Positions 16,092 to 25,157 are shown, numbered from the stretch's first letter. The stretch is DNA of 64,000 bases from Variovorax gracilis (GCF_030317115.1 NZ_JASZYF010000021.1:38962-102961); one strand, 5' to 3'. Numbers and translations: made by a program. The notes: generated from the sequence alone by a model not told the origin.

Positions 16092-17305
16092 TCGCAGGTC
16101 GCCTTCCACAGTGCGCTGTAGAGTGCAGTCGTGAAGTCCCGGCAGACCACACACCCGGAGCCCTCAGCCATCTTCATGCTCTCGTCGCTCTCGCGCTCGG
16201 ACAGCACGACCACCGGCTTGTCAAGGGCCCGCGCGTATCCAATCTCGTACAGGGTGCCTGCATCGAGACCGTCGGCAATGGCGAACACGATGTCGCAACG
16301 TTGAATGGCCTCCAGGTCCTGGTGCACCACATCCGAGGCAGCACCAAGCCCGATGTCGTGGAACGGCGAAAAGACTTCGAGTCCAAGCTCCGTCAATCGC
16401 GCCAGAGTCTCTTCGATAAGCCAAACTTGGGCAATGTCGAAGAATGGGCCCGCCAAGTACACATTGGGACGCTTGCCAGCCCTGCATTCCGGCTTAGTCG
16501 TAATTTTTTCGGGTGTGAAGTTCGACAGAAACTGCGCAGTCGGCAGGATTCGGTTCTCACAGTAGAAAGCGGTGGCTCGAGAGGCCCAGTCTGCGGCCTC
16601 TACCGGCGTCTTGCCTTCGTGCATCCATGCCAAGGCAAAGTGAGCAGCAAAGGTATCACCGGAGCCAATCTTCCAGACAGTCTTTGTTCGATAGGCAGGT
16701 ACAGTCTGAACTCCCTCCTCAGTCCACACGAGGGCACCAGCTGGCCCCAGCTTGATGACGACCACTGCGGCGTCGTCGCGCCTGCCAAGTGTTTCGGCGC
16801 AGACCTCGGGTGGTGTGTCGAGAGGAAGGCCGGCCATTGTGCGTGCCTCGTATGCGTTTAACACCAACGCGAGGTAGTCGGCCTGTGAGCCATTCGCACT
16901 GAAAGACTTTGGAGCTCCAACGTTCTGGGGGTCGTAGACAGCCCAAACGGCGCGAACGATTGCATCGCTCTCGAGCATGCCGAAACGCAAGACCTTCTCC
17001 CCTTCGATTCGCAGCGGCGGCAGCGCCGGTTCGGCGACCCCTCTGATGGCCGGCGGGGCGGAGTCGTGCAGGTAGCGGAACGATGGCGTCTGCTCAGTGG
17101 GCTGGTCCGCTAGAGCCAGTGGCAGCAAGGCCGCCTCCATCATGAAGGTGTTGCGAGCAGACTGCGTCGAATAGCAGTGCAACGTCAAATCGACACCCAT
17201 TGATGCGATGGCAACAGCAGCACGCCCGGCGGAACCGAAGACCCGGTCCCACTGTGGGCGAACGCATTCCTCGCGGTACAGACCGCCTACAACATCAACG
17301 GTCAT
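16088..17305 (-). CDS. PfkB-family kinase / nucleoside 2-deoxyribosyltransferase fusion
   Basis: This 405-residue, two-domain protein opens with VVGGLYREECVRPQWDRVFG and GSAGRAAVAIASMG, then carries the PfkB signature with anion hole and catalytic Asp, WKIGSGDTFAAHFALAWMH, near residues 215-233. This is a ribokinase-like fold acting on sugars or nucleosides. From about residue 285 a nucleoside 2-deoxyribosyltransferase-like domain follows: NVYLAGPFFDIAQ, then IADGLDAGTLYEIGYARAL with the conserved Asp and Glu. NDT enzymes exchange bases on deoxyribose. The ATG begins immediately after the stop of the glycine-rich gene (TAAATG), and the end overlaps the QueC-like gene. A nucleoside or base-handling role feeding the QueC-like enzyme is plausible but inferred. 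Confidence 0.82.
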   Translation of the reverse strand: MTVDVVGGLYREECVRPQWDRVFGSAGRAAVAIASMGVDLTLHCYSTQSARNTFMMEAALLPLALADQPTEQTPSFRYLHDSAPPAIRGVAEPALPPLRIEGEKVLRFGMLESDAIVRAVWAVYDPQNVGAPKSFSANGSQADYLALVLNAYEARTMAGLPLDTPPEVCAETLGRRDDAAVVVIKLGPAGALVWTEEGVQTVPAYRTKTVWKIGSGDTFAAHFALAWMHEGKTPVEAADWASRATAFYCENRILPTAQFLSNFTPEKITTKPECRAGKRPNVYLAGPFFDIAQVWLIEETLARLTELGLEVFSPFHDIGLGAASDVVHQDLEAIQRCDIVFAIADGLDAGTLYEIGYARALDKPVVVLSERESDESMKMAEGSGCVVCRDFTTALYSALWKATCE

Positions 17306-17629
17306 TTAGACCGGCTCGATGTTGACCAGCACGCGCGGTCCGCTGATGCTCTGCACGGTAGCCGAATAATTGGTGCCCGCGGCGAGGCAATCGCGCAGCC
17401 GGCTGACCTGGCCTCCTGCGAGGCCACCGACGCGTGTGGCGCCATTGAAAAGCGCAACGACCTGATGACCGCCCAAGTGCTGGAGGGTGACTGTCAAGAC
17501 CATGCCCACCAGAACTGTCGCGATGCCCACGGGGTCCGGAGTCGCAATTTGGATTTGAAGTCGAAGATTGCTGCACGCGACATCGCCTACATCGACAAAT
17601 CCGCCACCACCACCGCCGCTTCCTGACAT
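17306..17629 (-). CDS. Small protein with glycine-rich N-terminus, first gene of the QueC-like operon
   Basis: This 107-residue protein begins MSGSGGGGGGFVDVGDVACS and then has a hydrophobic, beta-rich body (PVGIATVLVGMVLTVTLQHL, QVVALFNGATRVGGLAGGQV). I do not recognise a named family. The start is firm: AGGAG lies six bases before this ATG. It is followed with no gap by the PfkB/NDT gene. In QueC-associated defence loci an N-terminal glycine-rich protein can be the modification target, so this protein is a candidate substrate of the operon's enzymes. The initiator Met is followed by Ser, not Gly, so processing would have to be tested. Alternatives are a membrane-seeking or capsid-like structural role. 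Confidence 0.68.
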   Translation of the reverse strand: MSGSGGGGGGFVDVGDVACSNLRLQIQIATPDPVGIATVLVGMVLTVTLQHLGGHQVVALFNGATRVGGLAGGQVSRLRDCLAAGTNYSATVQSISGPRVLVNIEPV

Positions 17630-17941
17630 CGAACGCTCCTCTTTTTTGGTCCACCTCACACCTTGGCCCCCGGGCCCAACCACCATAATATGCAACTTCT
17701 GTCACTTTTTGAATCATTACTTTTGATGAGGGAGGGGTCGGCTACCCGGGACAGCGCGCCGCCACGACCTTGTCGGTTCGAGCGGGAGTCTTCGTCCGCG
17801 GCGCCGCAACCGGAAAGCACCGCGGAGCAACACCGCCGGCGCGGTGCACGATTTTCGTGAGCCAGGAGGACGCGACCGAAGTAGGCCGGGCGCCGGATGA
17901 ACGTCGGTGAAAAGCTTAGACCAGGCCCAGGCTTCGGCTGG
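17630..17941. other. Intergenic region upstream of the glycine-rich gene
   Basis: About 310 bp lie between the end of the CoiA-like gene and the ribosome site of the glycine-rich gene, both on the minus strand. It should contain the promoter of the QueC-like operon. No gene or clear repeat is seen. Confidence 0.35.
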
Positions 17942-20032
17942 TCAGGACTTTCTTCGGCTCTGTTGGCCGAAGAACGCGGCGGCAGATTCAGGGTTGGCCT
18001 TGCACCAAGCGTCCAAATCCCGTCCCCGCAACCACCAGCCTCGTTTATCGGCGTCCAAACCGCTACCTTGGACACCGAGCTGCGGGGTCGGCGAGGCAAC
18101 TTTCGGTGAGGCTTCGCTTTCCGCTACGTTCTCTCGGTGCGACGCCTTGTAACGCGGTTGGACTTCATAGCCTGTCGACGGTTTGAGTTTGCCGAAATCC
18201 TTCGACAGTCCGCCGGCCATCTCTGGAAAGAGAAGCGTCAATATGCGGTCGTACGTCGCGTTGCGGGCATAGGTTCGCTCCCCGGACTGCACGCTCGCCT
18301 TCACCTCGTTCGTCCAATCGGTGAACCATTCCTGCGCTCGGATGTCCGGGCGATATGCCCGTACCGCAATGAAGAACAGGATGAAGTTTGTGCGCTCCGC
18401 GATGTGAGATTGCCTAAAAGCATTCAGCGCCTCCAGGGCACTTTCGAATCGAAACCCGACACCGCGGTCCAGCTGTATCGTCAAAAGACGGGACAACAAA
18501 CCGTGGAAGCCGACGAGGCCTACGTCGCCAGCTTCGGGGTACCCATGCATAGATAGGTCGCCGACAGCCTCCGCGACCAACTCCTGCGCCCTGGACATCA
18601 AAGGTCGTCCCGACGGTGCCTCGAGTTGCCTTCGGCCCCATGTCTCCTCGTCCAGCCTCGCTGTCACCGCTGCTAGGAATCTTCGGCCGATTTCGGTCGC
18701 GGGAGTGGCCAATACCTCCAGGCGCCGTTCCTGGGCTAGCCGCGCGGCCTCCTTGTCCGCAGCAATCTTTGCCGCAATTTCCTCCGCCGCTTGGAGCTCG
18801 AGCCGCGTCTGAAGAACAGCGCGTTGCCTCTCGAGTTCTGGATAGTGGAGCCAACGCTTTGCGGCGAGTTCTTCGACCACCAATTGACGGAGTTCGTCGC
18901 GGGTAACCCGGCCGCCAGTCAAACCCAGGTTGATTTCGAGGGCCGCGGCGCCCGCCGTCCGAATTCGCCCAATCCGGTCTGCATCGATGACATTCGTGAC
19001 AGTGACTTCGACAAGAAGCGGCCGCAGCTGGACGCCAGCGACAGTGGTTCCGTCACAAAACACATCCGGCACGAGCGGACCGAAGCGATGTTCCAAGCGA
19101 ACGTTCGAAAGCAGAATCCGCTCGGCATCGAGGCTCCAGCTACCGTTCAATGAGCCCCCACTGTGCAACGGCACCTCGACTTCCACCTTCAGACCGGGCA
19201 CCATGAGCTCGCGGGCTTGCTCAAGGATTCGCTTAACTTCGTAGTGCAGGAGAGTCTCGCGTCTGCAGGCGGGAGCGAGCCCCTCGGGCAGCTCCAAATC
19301 TGCAGGCACCTCATCCAGGTATCGTTCCGCTTCGGCCCGCGCGGCGCGCTCTGCTGCTGCCTGCAAATCTGCGTCATCCCAGTGGCCAAGCCAGCAGATG
19401 CTGTTGGGCAACAAGCTCAGCCGCCGCCGAAGGTCGGCTGGAGTCATCGACGCAAGAGACACGTCCTGGAGGTCGAGGAAAATTGTCGGCTGCGGGACGC
19501 CATGCTCGTCCGCGCTAGACCCGCCAGCGGTTCCGGTGAGCTGGACTCGGAGCGTACGACCATCGTCGAGCGTAAGTACGGCGAAAGCGCGGTCCCGAAA
19601 GTCAAAGTTGGAAATGTGGACCTTTTCCGAAGGACGCTCGACCCAAGCTTGGTACTGCGTTCCGCTCAGTCCTCTTGCTTCAGCAGACATACGACGGCGT
19701 GGTAACTCGAGCCACCCTTCCTCGCGGAAATGGCTGAGCACAGCAGCACGAGCCGCGAGAACCGTGCACGCGCTCTTCTCGGCGCCGTCGGGATGCCGAA
19801 AGTGCGGGCGAGTCTTGAACTCGGACTTGGCCGCGTTCACTGCGGTCAGCGCGAGCCCACAACTTGCGCACTCACAGCCGCACTTGGCGCCGCGCCGGTC
19901 AGGTCCGAGCTCAAGGATGTAGCGGGGCTCTCCCGTCTCCGAATCACGCGCCCAAGCTAAAACCAGTTCGGCAAGCGCGGCTCTTCCCTCGGCGTCCACC
20001 GAGCGAACAACCAAATTGCCTGGGCCTGACAT
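17942..20032 (-). CDS. CoiA-like zinc-ribbon and PD-(D/E)XK nuclease protein
   Basis: This is a 696-residue protein. Residues 48-60 carry a Cys cluster (KCGCECASCG), followed by RPHFRHPDGAEKSACTV, the N-terminal pattern of CoiA-like proteins in which a FRH motif precedes the nuclease. Near residues 318-370 come VPDVFCDG, then PLLVEVTVTNVIDADRIGRI and AALEINLG, matching the Asp ... Glu-x-x core and following strand of the restriction-endonuclease-like fold of that family. A helical region rich in Ala and Glu follows, and the C-terminus is basic. CoiA proper helps DNA processing in competence; long relatives occur in defence islands. It lies upstream of the QueC-like operon on the same strand, 312 bp away, and may or may not belong to it. 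Confidence 0.65.
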   Translation of the reverse strand: MSGPGNLVVRSVDAEGRAALAELVLAWARDSETGEPRYILELGPDRRGAKCGCECASCGLALTAVNAAKSEFKTRPHFRHPDGAEKSACTVLAARAAVLSHFREEGWLELPRRRMSAEARGLSGTQYQAWVERPSEKVHISNFDFRDRAFAVLTLDDGRTLRVQLTGTAGGSSADEHGVPQPTIFLDLQDVSLASMTPADLRRRLSLLPNSICWLGHWDDADLQAAAERAARAEAERYLDEVPADLELPEGLAPACRRETLLHYEVKRILEQARELMVPGLKVEVEVPLHSGGSLNGSWSLDAERILLSNVRLEHRFGPLVPDVFCDGTTVAGVQLRPLLVEVTVTNVIDADRIGRIRTAGAAALEINLGLTGGRVTRDELRQLVVEELAAKRWLHYPELERQRAVLQTRLELQAAEEIAAKIAADKEAARLAQERRLEVLATPATEIGRRFLAAVTARLDEETWGRRQLEAPSGRPLMSRAQELVAEAVGDLSMHGYPEAGDVGLVGFHGLLSRLLTIQLDRGVGFRFESALEALNAFRQSHIAERTNFILFFIAVRAYRPDIRAQEWFTDWTNEVKASVQSGERTYARNATYDRILTLLFPEMAGGLSKDFGKLKPSTGYEVQPRYKASHRENVAESEASPKVASPTPQLGVQGSGLDADKRGWWLRGRDLDAWCKANPESAAAFFGQQSRRKS

Positions 20033-20201
20033 CCATAAATCATCGCATGAAGACGCCGCCGGAGCGTATGGGTTTGGAGCGACGCCGGAGTTGGCGCGGC
20101 CAGCGGAGGGCTGTCACGGCCAGGCTGAAAGGCAGGCACTCCTGCTCAAGGCGAAGGCGACAGCCCTAAAAATCCGCCGGCTACTGCCGATACCTACGGC
20201 C

Positions 20202-20669
20202 ATGAAACAACCAAACTCAGTCGACTCTTTCTCGCCAACCAGCCCGTTCACCGAATCCGAGTTTGACAAGGACCTGTTCAATGGCAAGCCCGCACAACCT
20301 GAATTGCGGGTCTTATGGGAGTACATAACGCCGGGTCGGCACACGATTTCCGGCTCCGCCACGCTCGAGGTCCCTGCCATCGACAATGACATTCACGCCC
20401 TCGGTCAGGTGTACATTGCGGTCGGAGAGGCCCTAAAAAGCGCAGCTGAACAACTGTGGGATGACGAGCCGGACGGCTTTGACTACGAGTGGACCTCCGA
20501 CGTCATGGCCACCGAGGTCGCAGAACTTAAGGCACTAGAGGCGGCTGGTGATGGAAACCCCATCGGCACCGCGCGCTACAACAGGTTCCTCATCCGAGAG
20601 GGCCGCGCGGATGAGATTCGCCCTCTGACGAAAGGCGACATCAAAAAGACCCCGGCAGGCAGCCCTTGA
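20202..20669 (+). CDS. Hypothetical 155-aa acidic protein
   Basis: No family is recognised. From MKQPNSVDSFSPTSPFTESE the protein is acidic, with an aromatic middle (VLWEYITPGRHTISGSATLE), a helical part (ALGQVYIAVGEALKSAAEQL) and the acidic stretch DDEPDGFDYEWTSD. A longer frame is open upstream to 20016, but it overlaps the divergent CoiA-like gene and has an unlikely composition. The gene is divergent from the CoiA-like gene and convergent with brxL, so it is not part of either operon. Confidence 0.5.
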   Translation: MKQPNSVDSFSPTSPFTESEFDKDLFNGKPAQPELRVLWEYITPGRHTISGSATLEVPAIDNDIHALGQVYIAVGEALKSAAEQLWDDEPDGFDYEWTSDVMATEVAELKALEAAGDGNPIGTARYNRFLIREGRADEIRPLTKGDIKKTPAGSP

Positions 20670-20778
20670 GCGTAAGCGCGCGAGCAGCTCAGGGCCGGGT
20701 TGGCGAGCACTGAGACGTGATGTTCGCGTCATCACGATGAGCAAAGCGACGGCAGTTGTACACGCGACACGCTTACTG

Positions 20779-22824
20779 TTAGTCAGCTAGTGCTTTCAAA
20801 AGCGCGTCGCGTCCATCCTGATAGAACTCGATGTCCAGCTTCGTCGCCATCTCGTCTGAGAGGTCGAACAACTGACGACGGCACGAGACGGGAAGCAGGA
20901 GCGACTTGGCGCCCTTCTCCACTGCCAGTTCAGCGAGCGTCACCGCGTTGTGAATCGGCTCGATGGTTCCGCCGAGCGTGACCTCGCCGACCACAACGAG
21001 ACCAGCCCGGACTGACTTCTTGAGGAGCGCACTGGACAGAGCAATCAACGCCCCAACACCTGTCTTGGCACCCGATTTTGCGGCGTCAAATCCACGAAGC
21101 TGGACTGAGAACTCATGCGACCGAGGGTCGCGGTCCCCAACCAACTGCTGCGCCCTGGCATACAGGTTCTGCTCCGCACATCGGATGGATTCCTTGAAGG
21201 ACGCCGGGACTGGATTGTTGAGGACACGCACGCCACCGCCTGGACCTTCGGTCACCTCCAGTCGGAACAGGCCAGGATGCTCATCCTGGCCGCCTGGGCT
21301 GAGCACCCATATTTGCCCCGATTCCAGCGGCTCATCTCCGATGCCACTTTGGCTCTGCAGTTCGGGCGTGGAGACGAACTTTTCGACACCTTCGGCGCCC
21401 AGCGTGTAGCTGAAGTGGGTGTTGCGGAACTCGGCGGCGCCGATGCGCTTTTGCTGCTCTTTGACGCGGCGGCGAACCTCCAGCGCCAAGCGCACCGCCC
21501 ACTCGAGGTCTGCGTCGCTGACCTTCGCCTCCGCGTCGGGGTAAAGGAGCTTGAGCAGCCCGCTTACCGTCTTGTTCACGCCGTTGATGTCCCGCCCGCT
21601 CAGCGCACCGCCCCAGTAGACCCGCCCTTGCAAAGCCGACACGCGACTCTGGCCACGCAGTTGGGCGAAGCACTCGGACAGGAAGTCACTCACCAGGCCG
21701 AAGTGCTCGGTGAAGAGCCCGGGGCTCAGCTTTGGCACCTCCCATCCTGGCAGGAAGCAATGGATGCGGTCCATGAATGCAGTGTCATCCCGCATCTCCG
21801 GTGGCAGCGGCCCGAACAGATGGCCAACGCGCTGCTGATGCTCCACATCGACGTCAAAGTTGCCCACCAAAACGATGGAGCCATCGGCGCGAATGCTCTC
21901 CTTGCCACGAGAGAACTCGCCGCTCTCCATGTAGCCCTTCATGATGTTGACGCCATCCTTCTGGTCGAAGGAGACGCCCGATACCTCGTCAAAACACACT
22001 ACGTCGTACTGGCAAACCAAGCCGCGCTGACCACTAGCGTTGTTGACGAACATGCGGGCCACAGTGGCTTTCCCACCGGAGATGAGGTGGGCGTACGGCG
22101 AAACCTGCTGGAACAGGTGCGACTTGCCGGTGCCCCGTGGCCCCAGTTCGACCAGGTTGTAGTTGCGCTCGACGAAGGGCACCATGCGCAGCAGCAGGGC
22201 GTCCTTGGCCCTCTCTGGCAAGGTCTCCGGCTCGAAGCCGACGCTGCGAAGAAGCAGGTCACGCCATTCGGCGGTTGAGAACTGTTCGCGGCCCTTGGAC
22301 AAGGCGTCCAGGACCTCCCGCTTCGACAGCTGGATGGCGCGCAGGGTATCGACGCCAAAGGGGCGACCGCCCTTTTCCTGGGCAATCGAGGCGTCGTATC
22401 CCAGGGTGACCTCGGCATAGAAGCCACCAGTCAGCATGCGTTCGTTTTCCTTCACCATCTCCGGCGTCAGCCGAACCTCGTTTAGCCGTAGGCTGGGCAA
22501 GGTGGCAACGTAGGAGTCGGTCTTGGAGTCGAGGCGAGCTGTGATGATGTCGATGATTTTCACGGAGCCCGATTCACGCGCCCGGGCCTTGAACAGCTCT
22601 TCCTCGCCTGCCTTCACGGTGCGAGAGCCCAGCTGCCGCTGCACGATGTCCAGGCCTTCCTGGATTTCGGCCTCATCCGTCGTGGCGCAGTAGCGACCCA
22701 GCAGGAACTCGACCACATAGGTCGGCACTGGGAACTGACGGCTGAAGGTGCGCACCAAGTCCTTGCGCACGACGTAGCCCTCGTAGGCGGCCGTAGCCTT
22801 CCGGTCCAGTTCGTCGAGTTGCAT
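20779..22824 (-). CDS. brxL: BREX type 1 protein BrxL (AAA+ / Lon-like)
   Basis: This 681-residue protein opens MQLDELDRKATAAYEGYVVR, the usual BrxL N-terminus (GxVVRKDL). An AAA+ P-loop LGPRGTGKSHLFQQV lies near residue 228, with a Walker-B-like VVCFDEVSGVSF. The C-terminal 140 residues (SGAKTGVGALIALSS, then GEVTLGGTIEPIHNAV) are of the Lon-protease fold. BrxL is needed for phage restriction in BREX type 1 and forms DNA-binding ring assemblies. A GTG six bases upstream overlaps the pglZ stop (GTGA) and could be the true start; GGAG lies before both. It is the last gene of the BREX operon. Confidence 0.95.
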   Translation of the reverse strand: MQLDELDRKATAAYEGYVVRKDLVRTFSRQFPVPTYVVEFLLGRYCATTDEAEIQEGLDIVQRQLGSRTVKAGEEELFKARARESGSVKIIDIITARLDSKTDSYVATLPSLRLNEVRLTPEMVKENERMLTGGFYAEVTLGYDASIAQEKGGRPFGVDTLRAIQLSKREVLDALSKGREQFSTAEWRDLLLRSVGFEPETLPERAKDALLLRMVPFVERNYNLVELGPRGTGKSHLFQQVSPYAHLISGGKATVARMFVNNASGQRGLVCQYDVVCFDEVSGVSFDQKDGVNIMKGYMESGEFSRGKESIRADGSIVLVGNFDVDVEHQQRVGHLFGPLPPEMRDDTAFMDRIHCFLPGWEVPKLSPGLFTEHFGLVSDFLSECFAQLRGQSRVSALQGRVYWGGALSGRDINGVNKTVSGLLKLLYPDAEAKVSDADLEWAVRLALEVRRRVKEQQKRIGAAEFRNTHFSYTLGAEGVEKFVSTPELQSQSGIGDEPLESGQIWVLSPGGQDEHPGLFRLEVTEGPGGGVRVLNNPVPASFKESIRCAEQNLYARAQQLVGDRDPRSHEFSVQLRGFDAAKSGAKTGVGALIALSSALLKKSVRAGLVVVGEVTLGGTIEPIHNAVTLAELAVEKGAKSLLLPVSCRRQLFDLSDEMATKLDIEFYQDGRDALLKALAD

Positions 22825-22826
22825 CG

Positions 22827-25157
22827 TCACTTTTCTCCTACCGTGGTCGCCTGCTTTTGCAGGACTTCCCCCTCAGGCCCAAGCACCACAACCACGGCTG
22901 CGGCGCCCATTTGTTCGTCATCTGCCACCGCCAAGCTAGCCTTGCCGCCGGCAAGCGGCTTGCTGGCTGCGAGAGAGCTCGATGCCAGCGCTGCCTTGGT
23001 GCGGATGTCCACTCTTTGCCCCGTTGAGGCGCCAACCACTACTATCGTGCAACGCAGTCCCTTCCACGTGATGGACTGAATCGTTACTGCGCCGCCAGCA
23101 CCAGCCGCACTAGCGCACTCCAGCTGTAGGACCGGGACCAGGCATTCCTGCAAGCTGATGCCACCGTGCGCGTACTCTTCGCCGGCAGTGAAATTTGTCA
23201 CCCCCGGCGCGTAGGCCACCTGCACCTCCTTGCACCAGTCCCAACCGAAGGTCAGGGGCGTGCCGTGGGCGCTGTCCTTGAGTACGGCACAACGCCCCCA
23301 TCGCGTCTCCGCCTGATGCTTGGCCAGTTCCGACTTGGGTAGCCCGCCCGGCAGCAGCAGCCACCCGTGGTCGGTGACGACGCGGATGCGCTTCCAGCCG
23401 GCGCCGGCCAGCTCGCCAACGCGCTCGACGACCTGGTCAAGTTGTGTCGTCATATCGCGCGCCAGACGAATGCCGTGTTCGTGCCCGTAGTGGTCCAGGT
23501 CACCGGCCTCAGTCCAGGCGCGGCCCTGAGGGTCGCCGGTCTCGTGCTTCTCCAAAGGCACCACGCCTTGCTCGGCCAGCAACTTCCGGAAGTTGTGGGC
23601 CGAGAGTGGCTTTCCATCAGCGGCCACTCTTGGTTCGAAGTCAACATCCTCAGTGGTGCCAGCAATGAGGCCGGCCGCCGGCGAGCACCAGGCCTTCCCG
23701 GATGCCGTGACCGAGGGCATGCTGGTCCACTTGGCTTCGAGCCTGGTCTTGCCCAGCGAAGAAAGGCGCGGCTCCAGCAGTCTGGCAACGTCATAGCGCA
23801 AGCCGTCGACGAAGACCGTACAGGTGCCGTCCTGGGGCGCACTGGCGTCTTGCGTCGTAAGCGGCGTCAGGCCACCCACGCCCTTGACAGCTTCCTGCAG
23901 CCTCCGGGCGGACTCATTCAGCCAAGGCAGGTACATCGCTCGCAACGCAGCACTGACGGGCTCCACGTCGCTCTTGGCATGGACGCCGCCGAGCGCCTTC
24001 AGCGCCGCCTGGTCGACCAGCCATCCTGATTGCTGGTAGCTGGCTGCCAATTCTGCTGGCGTCTGTCCAATGGGGAGGGCCGAGCTCCGTTGCGCGACGT
24101 CGGCCAGATGTTCCAGCGAAGCCGCCAGCGGCGACTGCCCCATGCGGGTCCAAAGCCAGCCGCGGCGAAGCCCGTGCTCCTTCTCCGCCGCCAACACAGC
24201 CTTGCGTGCCTGGTCGGCGTCCATGGCTGCGCACGCCGAGAGGGCGTAGCGCAAAGCAGACTCGCCCTGTTCGTTGGCCTGCGGGTAGCCTGCAAGGGTG
24301 TCCTGGTCCGGAAACAGTCCCAGCTGCGGCGGCTGCACTTTAGCCAACAGCGGGTAGATGTTCGGAAAGCTGGCGAACGAGTCGCGGTAAAGCACTGCGA
24401 CGGCGGCCCACTTACCTTCCCCCTTAGCCAAACGCTCTGCGGCCGCCAGTACGCCATCGGCGACGGGGTCAAAGCCAAAGTCGGATTTGCAGAGCTTCGT
24501 GAACACGCCCCACAGAACATCTCTCCACTGCAGACGAGTCGCTTCCGGGGCATTCATCCACTGAAGCAGGTCCCGCGTGGGGTTTGGCGCCAGCAGGCTC
24601 AGCAGGAACTCTGCGTTGATGGCCCGCCCTTTGAGCTCCGCTACCGGTCGTTCGAGCAACACACCCGCCTGCAGGGCTTGGCCTAGCGCTTCCAGCGTCG
24701 CTTTATCCTGCGCGACGTCAAGCCCAAGGCCACCATTCTTGGACGCGAGGAAGGCGCTAACCGTCCAGTCCTTGGCATTGGCCTGACTCCAGAACGCGCC
24801 CCGGTACTGCAGCTCTGCCAGCGGCTGAAGGTCCCGGGGGCAGCTTTCAATGGCGCGCAATTCGGCACGACCCACACCCGGCAGGTACACCACAGGGACT
24901 CCCTGGAACTGAACCTCGGGCAAGGTGCCAGCAATGGCGCACTTGAGCCAAATCGCCGGGCCTGTGCGGCGCGACGGGTCGTAGTTGCCCAGTGCAAGCA
25001 GCTGCGGCATTTGCGACATCAGTCGCTGGACAAGGCTCTCCCAGTGCCTTTCCTTGTCTGTCCAGAGCACCGCGGCTACCGGAGACGCCGCATGGCTGTT
25101 GCCGGCTGACGCGGCGGTCAATGCAGCCGACAGGTGTGACAACAAGCTGTCTGTCAT
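22827..25157 (-). CDS. pglZ: BREX protein PglZ (alkaline-phosphatase fold)
   Basis: This is a 776-residue protein. The PglZ domain is visible as CTVFVDGLRYDVARLLEPRL near residue 449, with the metal-binding Asp of the alkaline-phosphatase superfamily, and RIRVVTDHGWLLLPGG near residue 598, with the DHG metal site. PglZ is essential for BREX host methylation and defence, although its reaction is not settled. The start ATG at 25157 has GGAGG eight bases upstream; a GTG three codons earlier overlaps that ribosome site. It follows the inserted three-gene cassette with a 64-bp gap, and its stop lies two bases before the chosen brxL ATG. Confidence 0.95.
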   Translation of the reverse strand: MTDSLLSHLSAALTAASAGNSHAASPVAAVLWTDKERHWESLVQRLMSQMPQLLALGNYDPSRRTGPAIWLKCAIAGTLPEVQFQGVPVVYLPGVGRAELRAIESCPRDLQPLAELQYRGAFWSQANAKDWTVSAFLASKNGGLGLDVAQDKATLEALGQALQAGVLLERPVAELKGRAINAEFLLSLLAPNPTRDLLQWMNAPEATRLQWRDVLWGVFTKLCKSDFGFDPVADGVLAAAERLAKGEGKWAAVAVLYRDSFASFPNIYPLLAKVQPPQLGLFPDQDTLAGYPQANEQGESALRYALSACAAMDADQARKAVLAAEKEHGLRRGWLWTRMGQSPLAASLEHLADVAQRSSALPIGQTPAELAASYQQSGWLVDQAALKALGGVHAKSDVEPVSAALRAMYLPWLNESARRLQEAVKGVGGLTPLTTQDASAPQDGTCTVFVDGLRYDVARLLEPRLSSLGKTRLEAKWTSMPSVTASGKAWCSPAAGLIAGTTEDVDFEPRVAADGKPLSAHNFRKLLAEQGVVPLEKHETGDPQGRAWTEAGDLDHYGHEHGIRLARDMTTQLDQVVERVGELAGAGWKRIRVVTDHGWLLLPGGLPKSELAKHQAETRWGRCAVLKDSAHGTPLTFGWDWCKEVQVAYAPGVTNFTAGEEYAHGGISLQECLVPVLQLECASAAGAGGAVTIQSITWKGLRCTIVVVGASTGQRVDIRTKAALASSSLAASKPLAGGKASLAVADDEQMGAAAVVVVLGPEGEVLQKQATTVGEK

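Noticed and set aside
13942..17629. Type IV CBASS
   Set aside because: QueC-like and OGG-like genes are present, but I see no CD-NTase, no TGT-like Cap10 and no usual CBASS effector in or around the cluster.
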